Positions 35,275 to 43,755 of a DNA stretch of 59,083 nucleotides are shown here, piece after piece. Position numbers and translations under genes: made by a program. This DNA comes from Verrucomicrobiales bacterium. GTDB lineage: Bacteria > Verrucomicrobiota > Verrucomicrobiia > Limisphaerales > JAYPXF01. A model generated the notes under the pieces. That model was not told the DNA's origin. It saw nothing but the letters and a program-made list of their open reading frames with translations, and did no database searches. The stretch lies in contig PBAL01000050.1 of assembly GCA_002715965.1 (NCBI GenBank), positions 1 through 59,083 of the forward strand, given 5' to 3'. The first letter of the stretch is position 1. The number at the start of each line of letters is the position of its first letter.

Positions 35275-35637
35275 TTGGCAGACTGGATGAAGCCGCTTTT
35301 CGAATCCACAGTTTCAGCCTTGGCTTACTCGATCATTCGCGAGGAGTGCGGGGTGTATCCCCACGGCCAGGAAGCGGAACTCAATCAAACGGTTCAGTTC
35401 GTCCTCGCACAACGGGCACGCATGCCGGATTTTCTCGGAGTGGCGATGATGATTTTGACGCTGGTCTTCGCTGTTCAATCACTCTTCTTCTACGGCGCCC
35501 TGTTCAATCGACTTTCGCATGAGCATCGCTGGAAACATGTCCTGGCCTGGCGTCATTCACGAATCAGCCCGCGACGGGATCTGATCCGCTTCTACGAAAG
35601 CATCGCAGTGCTCGGCTGGTATTCGTTCCGAAACTAA
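35275..35637 (+). CDS. Small membrane protein, first gene of the pentose-lipid-like cluster
   Basis: The protein has 120 residues from TTG 35275, or 116 from ATG 35287 (MKPLFESTVSALAYS). A central membrane segment (about 50-72, PDFLGVAMMILTLVFAVQSLFFYG) is followed by a basic, His/Arg-rich cytoplasmic-type tail (HEHRWKHVLAWRHSRISPRR). Its stop is 8 bp before the GMC oxidoreductase start, so they are almost certainly co-transcribed. It could be a membrane anchor for that enzyme, but I do not recognise the family. Confidence 0.65.
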   Translation: MADWMKPLFESTVSALAYSIIREECGVYPHGQEAELNQTVQFVLAQRARMPDFLGVAMMILTLVFAVQSLFFYGALFNRLSHEHRWKHVLAWRHSRISPRRDLIRFYESIAVLGWYSFRN

Positions 35638-35645
35638 GGCGACGA

Positions 35646-37118
35646 ATGAAGAAGCTCAGCAAAAAGGACTACAAAGTCCTCGGCGCGCCGACCGGGCCAC
35701 TGCGCGCGGAAGTGGTCGTGATCGGATCAGGTCCAGGTGGGGCGATCACAGCGGCCTTACTTGCCGAGGCCGGACAAGATGTGCTCTTGATTGAGGAGGG
35801 CCAATACCTAGAGCTGGAATCCTGCGAGGCGTTCTCGCTGGATGAAATGGTTCAGAAGTACCGCAACGGAGGAATTACTCCCGCGCTCGGACCAGCGTCC
35901 GTGGCCTATGTCGAGGGCAAATGTGTCGGCGGAGGAAGTGAAATCAACAGTGGACTCTACCATCGGACGCCACTGAAGATTCGTGAGCGTTGGCAGAAGG
36001 AGTTCAACGTTGAAGGCCTCGATGATTCTGACATCAACCAGCATTTCGAAGCCTGTGAAAAAGATGTCGATGTGTCGCTGCTTCCAGGCAAGGCCCCGAA
36101 AGCTTCCCTCAAACTTCATAACGGCGCATTGAAACGCGGCTGGAAATCCATGGAAGTTCCGCGCTGGTACAAATACGCGAAGGGCGCGAAATTGCCGACT
36201 GATGGAAAGCGCAAGTCGATGACCCGCACTTACATCCCGCGCTTTCTGAAGTCCGGCGGAACCATGCTGCCTGAAACGCGCATCATGCGCCTGAAGCGCC
36301 ACACGAAGGGTTGGCGCGTCACCGGCACACACAAGAACGGTGCACATGTGGAAATTGAGGCGGACGTGGTATTCAGTTGTGGCGGGGCGATTCAGACCCC
36401 TGCCCTGCTCCTGCGCAGTGGCATCAATTACAACATCGGGCAGTCGCTGCAGCTTCATCCCACCGTCAAGGTAACCGCGCGATTCTCCGACGTGATCAAT
36501 CAGCCGGGCATGGGCGTTCCGGTGCATCAGGTGAAAGAGTTTTCACCCGATCTGAGCTTTGGCTGTTCCATCAGCTCGCTGCCTTATCTGGAACTTGCCA
36601 TGACCGATCACCCCTGGCACATGCGCGAGGTTGAAGAGAACTGGCCTCGCATGGGGATCTACTACGGCATGATCACAACGAACACTGTCGGCACGATTCG
36701 AACCGTCCCATTCTTCAAGGATGCTCTGGTCCGCTACAAATTAAACAAGGCAGATATGCGGCTGCTTTCCGATGGGATGCGAAAGCTGTGTGAAATGCTC
36801 TTCGAAACCGGAGCCCAGGCATTGTTCCCCAGCGTTCGCGGAATGGAACCGATCTGGACGCCGGAAAATCTGAGTCGAATCCCGGCGATGCTTCCTTTCG
36901 GCAAGACGAACCTGATGACCATTCACCTTTTCTCATCCTGCCCAATGGGTGAACACATTGGGCGCACGGCGACAAATTCGTTCGGCAAAGTCCGCACTCA
37001 AAAGGATCTCTACATCAGTGACGCCAGCCTGATCTGCACGGCGCCGGGCGTGAATCCGCAGGGAAGCGTCATGGCCTATGCGAGGCGCAATGCACTGAAG
37101 TTCCTGGGCAAACTTTAA
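35646..37118 (+). CDS. GMC-family FAD oxidoreductase
   Basis: This 490-residue flavoenzyme has the dinucleotide-binding motif VVVIGSGPGGAITAALLAEA (GxGxxG at 27-32) and LLIEEG. GKCVGGGSEINSGLYHRTP corresponds to the GMC FAD-binding loop, VVFSCGGAIQTPALLLRSG to the central GMC signature, and SCPMGEHIGRTATNSFGKVR and SDASLICTAPGVNPQGSVMA to the C-terminal domain. GMC enzymes oxidise alcohols such as sterols, glucose or choline. No signal peptide is present. It is embedded with two SDRs, a UbiA-type synthase and a phosphatase, so a lipid-linked sugar or isoprenoid alcohol is a plausible substrate (inference). Confidence 0.9.
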   Translation: MKKLSKKDYKVLGAPTGPLRAEVVVIGSGPGGAITAALLAEAGQDVLLIEEGQYLELESCEAFSLDEMVQKYRNGGITPALGPASVAYVEGKCVGGGSEINSGLYHRTPLKIRERWQKEFNVEGLDDSDINQHFEACEKDVDVSLLPGKAPKASLKLHNGALKRGWKSMEVPRWYKYAKGAKLPTDGKRKSMTRTYIPRFLKSGGTMLPETRIMRLKRHTKGWRVTGTHKNGAHVEIEADVVFSCGGAIQTPALLLRSGINYNIGQSLQLHPTVKVTARFSDVINQPGMGVPVHQVKEFSPDLSFGCSISSLPYLELAMTDHPWHMREVEENWPRMGIYYGMITTNTVGTIRTVPFFKDALVRYKLNKADMRLLSDGMRKLCEMLFETGAQALFPSVRGMEPIWTPENLSRIPAMLPFGKTNLMTIHLFSSCPMGEHIGRTATNSFGKVRTQKDLYISDASLICTAPGVNPQGSVMAYARRNALKFLGKL

Positions 37119-37134
37119 CCACAGATGGACACAG

Positions 37135-38184
37135 ATGAGTGATCTTGGCACAAAGAAGGTATTGATCACCGGCGCAGCTGGTTGGCTCGGCTTGAATCTC
37201 GTCGACGTGCTGGCTAACGGCATTGTTGAGCACCCGGAACTGAGTGGAGGCTTCGGGGGGCTGAAGATACGCTGTCTCCTTTTGCCTTCAGATGATGAGA
37301 AGCCGTTGGAGAAGATCTTCCCCAAAGTGGATATCCTGCGTGGAGATGTGACTTCACAGAGCGACTGCGAGAAGTGGTGCACGGACATGGACGGCGCCGT
37401 CGTGTTTCACATCGCAGGCATCATTCACCCGAAGAAGATCAAGCAGTTCTACGACATCAATGTCGGCGGAACGAAGAACGTGCTGGAAGCCGCGATCGGC
37501 GCGGGAGCAAAACGCGCTGTGGTGATGTCGTCGAATTCGCCCTGCGGTTGCAATCCACACCGGGATCATCTGTTCGACGAGGATTCGCCCTACAATCCCT
37601 ACATGAATTACGGCCGCTCCAAGATGCTGATGGAGGAGGCCGTAAAGGGCATTCAGAATGGAGGGAAGTTGGAGACGGTGCTAATACGTGCGCCCTGGTT
37701 CTATGGGCCACATCAACCCCCGCGCCAGAAGCTCTTCTTCGACATGATCCGCGATGGCAAGGGACCGATCGTGGGTGACGGAAACAACAAGCGCTCCATG
37801 GCATTCTGCCAGAACCTCGCCCAGGGTTTAATCCTCGGGGCGATGCGGAAGGAGGCAAATGGAAAGACCTATTGGATCGCGGATGAACGGCCTTACACCA
37901 TGAACGAAATCATGGACACGGTGGAACGCCTGCTTGAGACGGAGTTCGACCAGAAGTGCAAACACAAGCGGATGAAACTGCCTTCGCTGGCCGCTGAATT
38001 AGCGTTGAACGTCGACACAATGATGCAGAAAGCAGGATTGTATCATCAGAAAGTTCACGTGCTCTCCGAGATGAACAAGACCATTGCCTGCTCGGTGCAA
38101 CGGGCAAAAAGGGAATTGGGATACCTGCCGCTGGTTTCCCTTGAGGAGGGCATGAGACGCAGCTTGAAGGACATTTACGGCTGA
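37135..38184 (+). CDS. Extended SDR: NAD-dependent epimerase/dehydratase
   Basis: This is a 349-residue extended short-chain dehydrogenase with nucleotide-binding ITGAAGWLGLNL (T-G-x2-G-x2-G), VFHIAGIIHP and catalytic YNPYMNYGRSKMLMEEA (YxxxK). NPCGCNPHRDHL lies where the active-site Ser/Thr is normally found, and VVMSSNSP supplies the serines. The C-terminal substrate domain has APWFYGPHQPPRQKLFF. It starts 16 bp after the GMC gene. It resembles sugar-nucleotide epimerases and 3-beta-hydroxysteroid dehydrogenase-like proteins, so the substrate could be sugar- or isoprenoid-based. Confidence 0.9.
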   Translation: MSDLGTKKVLITGAAGWLGLNLVDVLANGIVEHPELSGGFGGLKIRCLLLPSDDEKPLEKIFPKVDILRGDVTSQSDCEKWCTDMDGAVVFHIAGIIHPKKIKQFYDINVGGTKNVLEAAIGAGAKRAVVMSSNSPCGCNPHRDHLFDEDSPYNPYMNYGRSKMLMEEAVKGIQNGGKLETVLIRAPWFYGPHQPPRQKLFFDMIRDGKGPIVGDGNNKRSMAFCQNLAQGLILGAMRKEANGKTYWIADERPYTMNEIMDTVERLLETEFDQKCKHKRMKLPSLAAELALNVDTMMQKAGLYHQKVHVLSEMNKTIACSVQRAKRELGYLPLVSLEEGMRRSLKDIYG

Positions 38185-38206
38185 GTTTGCTTGACCAATC
38201 AGCCGT

Positions 38207-38638
38207 TTGGCACGTCAACCGTCCCACCCACTCACCACAGCCATAATACTCCTCGGACACCTTTTCCTTATGTTCGTCTGCGCCGGCTTGTTCGCGCTGA
38301 ATTACATGTTCCGAGTGGGGAAGCATCTGACGTTTGAACAAAAACTCTTTGTGCCGGCCACTCCCCTGCTCGTTTGCCTCGTGTTTTCGCTGCTGGTTTG
38401 CAACGTGATCCCCACGCCCGGGCGCGATTGGAACGCAGCGCGAATTACGCCCAGCGTATCCTTGAAGCACGGCTACACGCTTTATTATCCGCAGGACAAA
38501 GGGCCAATCCTGAACACATTGTATGCGCCGATGACCACTGTCCTCTTTCTACCGTCTGCCTCGGCCAAGGATCCAACCAGTGCTGTCCTCATCGCCGGCG
38601 CGATCAACACCGGTAGCATGGCGTTCTCCTTGTTATAA
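38207..38638 (+). pseudogene. Truncated polytopic membrane protein, GT-C glycosyltransferase-like
   Basis: A 143-residue frame (TTG start at 38207) has two membrane helices (AIILLGHLFLMFVCAGLFAL and FVPATPLLVCLVFSLLVCNV) and then the segment DWNAARITPSVSLKHGYTLYY followed by GPILNTLYAPMTTVLFLP. This resembles the first periplasmic loop of large GT-C-type sugar transferases or mannosyltransferase-like proteins of about 450-550 residues. A TAA cuts the next hydrophobic helix (MAFSLL-stop-LLLVLRG), and no further helices follow in any frame before 38892. So only the N-terminal quarter remains: a broken gene, or a premature stop plus deletion. Confidence 0.55.
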
Positions 38639-38892
38639 CTCCTGCTCGTACTGAGGGGCGCGGAACGGACTGCTGTGAATCGAAGTATCCGTTCGGCGCC
38701 ATGGGTCGTCGGAATTGAACGAACCGCAGCCGGTGGATGGATCGTTCACTCGAAGCCAGAAGAGTGAACTGTTGTGACGAATACGATAACGTAACGCGCT
38801 TTTCCGTCACTTATGATCATTTGACCCATTTTTAACTTCCCATCGATTCGGAGCGTCAACACACTGCGCCCGGACTTTCTACAACGACCATC

Positions 38893-39921
38893 GTGAAGCA
38901 TTTAGTTACTGGCGGTTCGGGCTTTTTGGGGAATCTCATTGCGCGTCGCCTGCTCGAACGCGGAGAGGACGTAACCATCCTCGACATTTGGGAAGACCCC
39001 TCGCGTCCCAAGGAAATCAAATACATCAACTGCGATATCCGCAATCGCGACGACGTTGCAAAAGCAATGAAGGGCGTGGACATCGTTCATCACAACGTCG
39101 CGCTGGTTCCATTGACCAAATCCGGCGGCAAGTTCTGGGAGGTCAATGTCGTAGGCAGTCGTATTGCCGCCGAGGAAGCCACGAAGGCGAAGGTCAAGGG
39201 ATTCATCCACATGAGTTCCAGCGCGCTTTATGGCCTTCCACCAAGTTGCCCGATCACAGCGGAGACTCCTCTGAATCCGATTGAGATTTACGGCCGAGGA
39301 AAGAAGGCCGGCGAAGAAGCCGTTCGTGGTGTTTTGGACGAGGAAGGAATTCCACTCGTGGTGATTCGTCCCCGAACTATTTTAGGTGAAGGCCGACTGG
39401 GAATATTTCAGATCCTGTTCGAGTGGATCAAAGAAGGTCGCAATATCTACGTGATCGGAACTGGCAATGTCGGATTTCAATTCGTTCACGCACACGACCT
39501 GATGGACTTCTACATGCTCGCCTTGGACGCAGACAAACCCGGTGTCTACAACGTGGGAACAGAACGCTTCGGAACACTGCGTGAAGGATTGGAGAATCTG
39601 GTCAAACATGCAGAGACCGAAACCAACGTTCGTTCGCTTCCCGAATGGCTCACGATAAACGGATTGAAGCTGGCAGACATGCTGCACCTGAGCCCGCTCG
39701 CTCCGTGGCACTACCTGACCTACCACAAGGAATTCTTCTTTGACGTGCAACCGCTCGTGGACATGGGCTGGAAGCCCAAGTATTCGAACGACGAGATGTT
39801 CCGCGAAAGCTACGATTGGTTTTTGGAGAACTTCGATCGCGTGAAGGTTGAAGAGGCCGCGTCCGCACACCGTAAACCGGTGAAGGAAGCGCTGCTCAAA
39901 GTTGTGAAGTGGTTTTCGTGA
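38893..39921 (+). CDS. Extended SDR: NAD-dependent epimerase/dehydratase
   Basis: The GTG at 38893 gives 342 residues. Motifs are VTGGSGFLGNL (T-G-x2-G-x2-G, at the very N-terminus), DCDIRN-like NCDIRNRDD, HMSSSALYG (catalytic Ser) and YGRGKKAGEEA (YxxxK). FVHAHDLMDFYMLAL and GVYNVGTERFGTLREG are typical of UDP-sugar epimerases and related 3-beta-HSD-like enzymes. It is the second SDR of the cluster and is followed 7 bp later by the SMR-type transporter gene. Two extended SDRs plus a flavin oxidase suggest a multistep oxidation and reduction at one sugar or polyol. Confidence 0.9.
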   Translation: MKHLVTGGSGFLGNLIARRLLERGEDVTILDIWEDPSRPKEIKYINCDIRNRDDVAKAMKGVDIVHHNVALVPLTKSGGKFWEVNVVGSRIAAEEATKAKVKGFIHMSSSALYGLPPSCPITAETPLNPIEIYGRGKKAGEEAVRGVLDEEGIPLVVIRPRTILGEGRLGIFQILFEWIKEGRNIYVIGTGNVGFQFVHAHDLMDFYMLALDADKPGVYNVGTERFGTLREGLENLVKHAETETNVRSLPEWLTINGLKLADMLHLSPLAPWHYLTYHKEFFFDVQPLVDMGWKPKYSNDEMFRESYDWFLENFDRVKVEEAASAHRKPVKEALLKVVKWFS

Positions 39922-39928
39922 AGCCCGT

Positions 39929-40348
39929 ATGATGACCGGCAAACTGATTGGTTGGGTCCTGGTGCTGATCGCCTCGGTTCTGAACGGGAGCGGAAGCCTG
40001 CTGCTCAAACAATCCCGCTTGAAGGCCACGGACGACGGCTTGATGGGACTGCTGCTCAATCCATGGTTCATCGGTGGGCTCGCGTGCTATGGAATCAACG
40101 TCATCTTCTTTGCGAAAGCCCTGGAAAAGCTGCCGGTATCCGTGGCCTATCCGGTCCTCGCCGGAGCGAGTCTTGCCCTGATCACCATGGTCGCAGCAAT
40201 GGTCTTTCACGAACGCATGGCCCCGGTTCACTGGGGCGGTGCGGTCTTCATTCTCATCGGAATCATCCTGATCACGCGGCCCGCACCGCAACCACAGCCA
40301 CCAAATGCCCCCGCTGCTGAAACTCCTGCGTCCGCACCAGTGGACTAA
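39929..40348 (+). CDS. SMR/EamA-type four-helix small transporter
   Basis: This 139-residue protein has four hydrophobic helices (about 7-25, 46-64, 73-94, 101-118). Signature segments are VLNGSGSLLLKQS, YGINVIFFAKALEKLPVSVAYPVLAG and HERMAPVHWGGAVFILIGIILI, the pattern of small multidrug resistance proteins and of ArnE/ArnF-type flippase subunits. A Pro/Ala-rich C-terminal tail is added, and it overlaps the start of the next gene by 44 bp in another frame. In this setting a flippase for a lipid-linked sugar is more likely than drug export (inference). Confidence 0.85.
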   Translation: MMTGKLIGWVLVLIASVLNGSGSLLLKQSRLKATDDGLMGLLLNPWFIGGLACYGINVIFFAKALEKLPVSVAYPVLAGASLALITMVAAMVFHERMAPVHWGGAVFILIGIILITRPAPQPQPPNAPAAETPASAPVD

Positions 40349-41204
40349 GAACGTCTTTTGTTTTGCCGGAGTCGTCTTTGGCGGACGACTCGGCGAAACC
40401 GACGCCATGGTCAAGGCGCTCGGCGTCTTTGCATGCTTCAGTGCGATTTCGTCGGCGACCTATATCTTCAACGACATCCGCGACCGGGAACTGGACAAGA
40501 TCCATCCCAAGAAACGCAAACGTCCCATCACCAGCGGCGCGGTTTCCGTGGGCAGTGCTTCGCTCATCGGAGTGATTCTTCTCATCGCAGGATTAAGCGG
40601 TGCGTATGTATTGGGACGTGATGCGGGCGACTCGGTCCTCACCTGCCTGCTGATCTATCTGTCCATCAATTTTTTCTACTGCATCGACTTGAAACATCGG
40701 GCGATCATCGACGTGAACTGCATTGCCAGCGGATTCGTATTCCGCGTCCTCTCGGGAATCTATGTTCTTGGAGACATGCCGACGGTCTGGATCGTTCTCT
40801 GCACTTTCTCACTCGCCTTGTTGTTGGCTTTGGCAAAACGACGCGGCGAGTTGACCGCACTTGAAGGCGGAAGCGGAGAACAACAACGACCCGTGCTTTG
40901 GTCCTACACCATTCCGTTTGTCGATACCTTGATCAACTCGGCGGCAACAGTGACCGTCATGTCCTACTCACTCTTCACGGTCCTGGGCGGAAAGAACCCG
41001 GCACTCTGCGCGACCATCCCCATCGTCTACTACGGCATCATGCGCTACAAGTTTTTGACCATGGTGAAAGGACGCAGCGAAGAACCAGAGAAGGTGATGC
41101 TCAAGGACAAGGGCATGGTGTTCAGCCTCGTCTGCTGGGCAATCGTTTATCTCGTGATCGAGAGCAGTCAGATCCAGTTGTTCGAAGCTGCCCCGTTGCC
41201 CTGA
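40305..41204 (+). CDS. UbiA-family phosphoribosyl-polyprenyl-phosphate synthase
   Basis: This 299-residue polytopic prenyltransferase is of the decaprenyl-phosphate phosphoribosyltransferase subgroup. It begins LLKLLRPHQWTKNVFCFAGV, has the first Asp-rich motif FNDIRDRELDKIHPKKRKRPI-type (N-D-x2-D...K-x-RP) and the second motif region LKHRAIIDVNCIASGFVFRV, followed by ALAKRRGEL. In mycobacteria this enzyme (Rv3806c) transfers 5-phosphoribose from PRPP to decaprenyl phosphate. Its start lies inside the SMR gene, and the HAD-IB phosphatase gene follows after 8 bp. Classic UbiA (4-hydroxybenzoate) lacks this combination of motifs and neighbours. Confidence 0.87.
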   Translation: MPPLLKLLRPHQWTKNVFCFAGVVFGGRLGETDAMVKALGVFACFSAISSATYIFNDIRDRELDKIHPKKRKRPITSGAVSVGSASLIGVILLIAGLSGAYVLGRDAGDSVLTCLLIYLSINFFYCIDLKHRAIIDVNCIASGFVFRVLSGIYVLGDMPTVWIVLCTFSLALLLALAKRRGELTALEGGSGEQQRPVLWSYTIPFVDTLINSAATVTVMSYSLFTVLGGKNPALCATIPIVYYGIMRYKFLTMVKGRSEEPEKVMLKDKGMVFSLVCWAIVYLVIESSQIQLFEAAPLP

Positions 41205-41212
41205 GCTCGCAC

Positions 41213-41878
41213 ATGGATTCTCCGATGAAGAAACCGATCGTCGCGGTATTCGATTTCGATGGGACGCTCACCTACGCCGACTCGTTCTTGCCTTTTCTTC
41301 GCCACCAGTCCGGCTTCTTGAATTTCTGGATCGGCACTACGCTACTTTCCCCTTTCGTCCTCCTGCAGGCCATCGGGGTGATCTCAAATTCGAAGGCAAA
41401 GGAAAAGTTCCTGAAGTTCTTTCTGGGCGGGCGCAAGCCAGAAGATCTTGAGGCAATTTCTCAGAGTTTCGTCAAAACCCGACTGCCGTGGCTCATGAAT
41501 CCGGACGCCATTGAGAAGATGGAATGGCATCGGCGGGAAGGACATCAACTGATCCTGTTGAGTGCGTCGCCGGAGCTCTATCTGCAACACTGGACGCAGG
41601 CCAATCACTTCCAAGGATTGCTGGGAACGCGACTGGAACTGTCCGATGGGAAGATCACCGGCAGAATCGACGGGAAGAACTGCCACGGAAGAGAGAAGGT
41701 GGAGCGATTAAAGGAGCACCTGAACGACCTTGGAGATTATGAAATCTATTCATACGGCGACAGTCGCTCCGATCGACACGTACTCGAGTTGTGCGCGCAT
41801 CCGGGCTTCAGGAGTTTCGGGAAAGGCTTTGGCTACAGGATCCAGGCGATGTGGTCTTTTCTCACCTGCCTGGTTTAG
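41213..41878 (+). CDS. HAD-IB family phosphatase
   Basis: The protein is 221 residues from ATG 41213 (an ATG at 41225, MKKPIVAV, is equally possible). HAD motif I is FDFDGTLTYADS (Asp14 nucleophile, Asp16 acid/base), motif II LILLSASPELYL, motif III the Lys of GREKVERL, and motif IV YGDSRSDRHVLELC. The fold is the SerB-like IB class with a helical cap. A hydrophobic cap segment (NFWIGTTLLSPFVLLQAIGVI) may let it reach membrane lipids. Directly downstream of the UbiA-type synthase, it is the natural candidate to remove the 5-phosphate from polyprenyl-P-phosphoribose (inference). Confidence 0.88.
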   Translation: MDSPMKKPIVAVFDFDGTLTYADSFLPFLRHQSGFLNFWIGTTLLSPFVLLQAIGVISNSKAKEKFLKFFLGGRKPEDLEAISQSFVKTRLPWLMNPDAIEKMEWHRREGHQLILLSASPELYLQHWTQANHFQGLLGTRLELSDGKITGRIDGKNCHGREKVERLKEHLNDLGDYEIYSYGDSRSDRHVLELCAHPGFRSFGKGFGYRIQAMWSFLTCLV

Positions 41879-41906
41879 AATTTGACGGAGGAGCCTGTTC
41901 AAGAAG

Positions 41907-42471
41907 ATGGCATCATTTTGGAATTCCACTGCAACATGGGTGAATAGTCTGCCTGACGGATTGACGATCGATCTGGACAAACACCAACTTCACGAGGTGA
42001 AGGCCTGGGCGGAATCTGAGGAGCCCTCATTCCTCGGTCATGGTCAGGTTCAACAAGACTACACGACCGGAATCGAGTTCCCGACGATTGGCATTCGTTT
42101 GGACAACAGCGAAGGGCACTGCTACTCCGTAATCGTCGCGCTCAAATATTGCGTAACAACCTAAAGGATTTGATTGTTACGCAGGGAAATCTCAGTTCGA
42201 TGGAAAGACCTTTGATGCGGCAACCACCAACTCAGACTTCGGGGTATTGGAGCGATTCGGTGAGCGCTACCACAAGCATGGCGACAATGATGAATCCATT
42301 TGGTTTTACGAGTTTCCAGACTTCTACGAATGGAACATCGAATTCGATCCGGCTGGAAACGCAAAGTGCCTCATCTTCAATTGCGATCCGATTCTTGATA
42401 AGGACGGACAGTGCGAGCATATGGGGCAACGAAGGATTGCCCCCTACGGCGTCGATGACAGTGGAGAGTAG
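41907..42471 (+). pseudogene. Hypothetical protein interrupted by a frameshift
   Basis: After GGAGGAG at good spacing, ATG 41907 opens a frame MASFWNSTATWVNSLPDG... that stops at 42164 (ALKYCVTT). The neighbouring frame then continues coding-like text (GFDCYAGKSQFDGKTFDAAT, ERYHKHGDNDESIWFYEFPD, EWNIEFDPAGNAKCLIFNCD) to TGA 42471. Joined, it would be about 185 residues, acidic and aromatic-rich, with no signal peptide. It looks like one gene broken by a small indel near 42150. The family is not recognised. Confidence 0.5.
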
Positions 42472-42597
42472 CCGTGGCATTGCGTAGACGTAGGAGAGCC
42501 AAACCGACTACCCGAAATTCACCCCTAAGCCTCCAGTCGACGGAACGGATTGTAAATCAACGGCTTATCGTCCTAAGGTGAGGATACAAGGAACGTT

Positions 42598-42741
42598 ATG
42601 GCCAAGATCTTGTTGACGGATGATGAGATCCATACCCGGGATCTGATGGCGCGGATTCTGAAAGTGAATGAGTTTGAAGTGGTCACCACGTCCGACGGGC
42701 GCGAGGCGATGATGAAGCAGCACGAGAAGAAGTGTGACCAT
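42598..42741 (+). pseudogene. N-terminal fragment of a response-regulator receiver domain
   Basis: An ATG with AAGG upstream starts MAKILLTDDEIHTRDLMARI then LKVNEFEVVTTSDGREAM, the beta1-alpha1-beta2 part of a CheY-like receiver with its acidic pair (Asp8-Asp9). The sequence loses resemblance after about 48 codons, before the phospho-acceptor Asp would occur. The open frame then runs antisense through the convergent TIM-barrel gene to 43701, which is a chance extension. It is a receiver gene truncated at its 3' side. Confidence 0.65.
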
Positions 42742-42777
42742 CCTCTCACCAACTCGCTCGCGGACGCCATCAATCAG

Positions 42778-43674
42778 TCAAACATCACAGATACCAACCC
42801 CCTGCTCCAGGGAGGCAATCTGGTCCTTGCGCTTCGGTATAAACTCCTGGGCAATGAATCCCTTGAATCCAGTTTCCTTGATCGCCTTGCAGATCGCCGG
42901 GTAATACAGCTCCTGCGAATCGTCGATCTCATTGCGGCCGGGAACGCCACCGGTGTGATAGTGAGAGAAATACTGGTTGTGCTTCTTGATCGTGGCGATG
43001 ACGTCTCCCTCCATGATCTGCATGTGGTAGATGTCGTAGAGCAGCTTGAATCGCTCACTGCCGATCGCCTTGCAAAGCTCCACGCCCCACTCAGTCTGGT
43101 CACACTGATAGTCCTTGTGGTTCACCTTGCTGTTGAGCAGTTCCATCGTGATCGTCACGTCATACTTCTCAGCGAGCTTCATCATGCGCTTCAGACCGAT
43201 GGCACAGTTCTTGATTCCCTGTTCGTCGTCCAACCCGTTCCGATTGCCCGAGAAACAGATCACGTTTCGGAAGCCGGCATTGGCGGACGCCTTGATGTGC
43301 GGCTCATAAATCTCGAGCAGGGTGTCGTGGTGCTCGATGCGATTGAACGCGCGGGTGATCCCGCCAACCTTTACCCCTCGCGGTGTCTTGCCTTGCGGAA
43401 AGCTCACCATCGCGCAATGAAGATCATACTTGTTCAGCATCGGGAAATCCGGCGGGTTCAGGAGCTCAACCGATTTCAGGCCGATCCGATTGGCCTCCTG
43501 ACAGAACTTCTCCAAGGGAATCTTCCGGTAGCACCATTTGCACACCGAATGGTTGATGTTCCCTTTGAGATCAGCAGCAGCAACGTTCTGTTCGACCGCA
43601 GCCATCACGGTTCCGAACAACGCACCGGCAGCCGTGGTCTTGAATGCGGAGCGACGAGAAATGGTTTCGTTCAT
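42778..43674 (-). CDS. Tat-exported TIM-barrel (hydroxypyruvate-isomerase-like) protein
   Basis: The start is the ATG at 43674 (MNETISRRSAFKTTAAG), giving 298 residues with a twin-arginine signal SRRSAFK. The mature part is an AP-endonuclease-2/xylose-isomerase-like TIM barrel: HSVCKWCYRKIPLEKFC, IGLKSVELL, NVICFSGNRNG, VTITMELLNSKVNH, LLYDIYHMQIMEGD, HYHTGGVPGRNEID and GFIAQEFIPK, whose Glu, Asp, His and Glu residues form the usual metal site. Hydroxypyruvate isomerase (Hyi) has this order of motifs, but export by Tat is unlike Hyi, so an extracytoplasmic sugar isomerase/epimerase role is likelier. Confidence 0.85.
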   Translation of the reverse strand: MNETISRRSAFKTTAAGALFGTVMAAVEQNVAAADLKGNINHSVCKWCYRKIPLEKFCQEANRIGLKSVELLNPPDFPMLNKYDLHCAMVSFPQGKTPRGVKVGGITRAFNRIEHHDTLLEIYEPHIKASANAGFRNVICFSGNRNGLDDEQGIKNCAIGLKRMMKLAEKYDVTITMELLNSKVNHKDYQCDQTEWGVELCKAIGSERFKLLYDIYHMQIMEGDVIATIKKHNQYFSHYHTGGVPGRNEIDDSQELYYPAICKAIKETGFKGFIAQEFIPKRKDQIASLEQGVGICDV

Positions 43675-43755
43675 GCACGGATGCTGAAACACCGTGGCTG
43701 AATTGGCAACGCGCTTCTGACCAAGGCATTTGCCACAAATCGGCTGGCGATAAAC

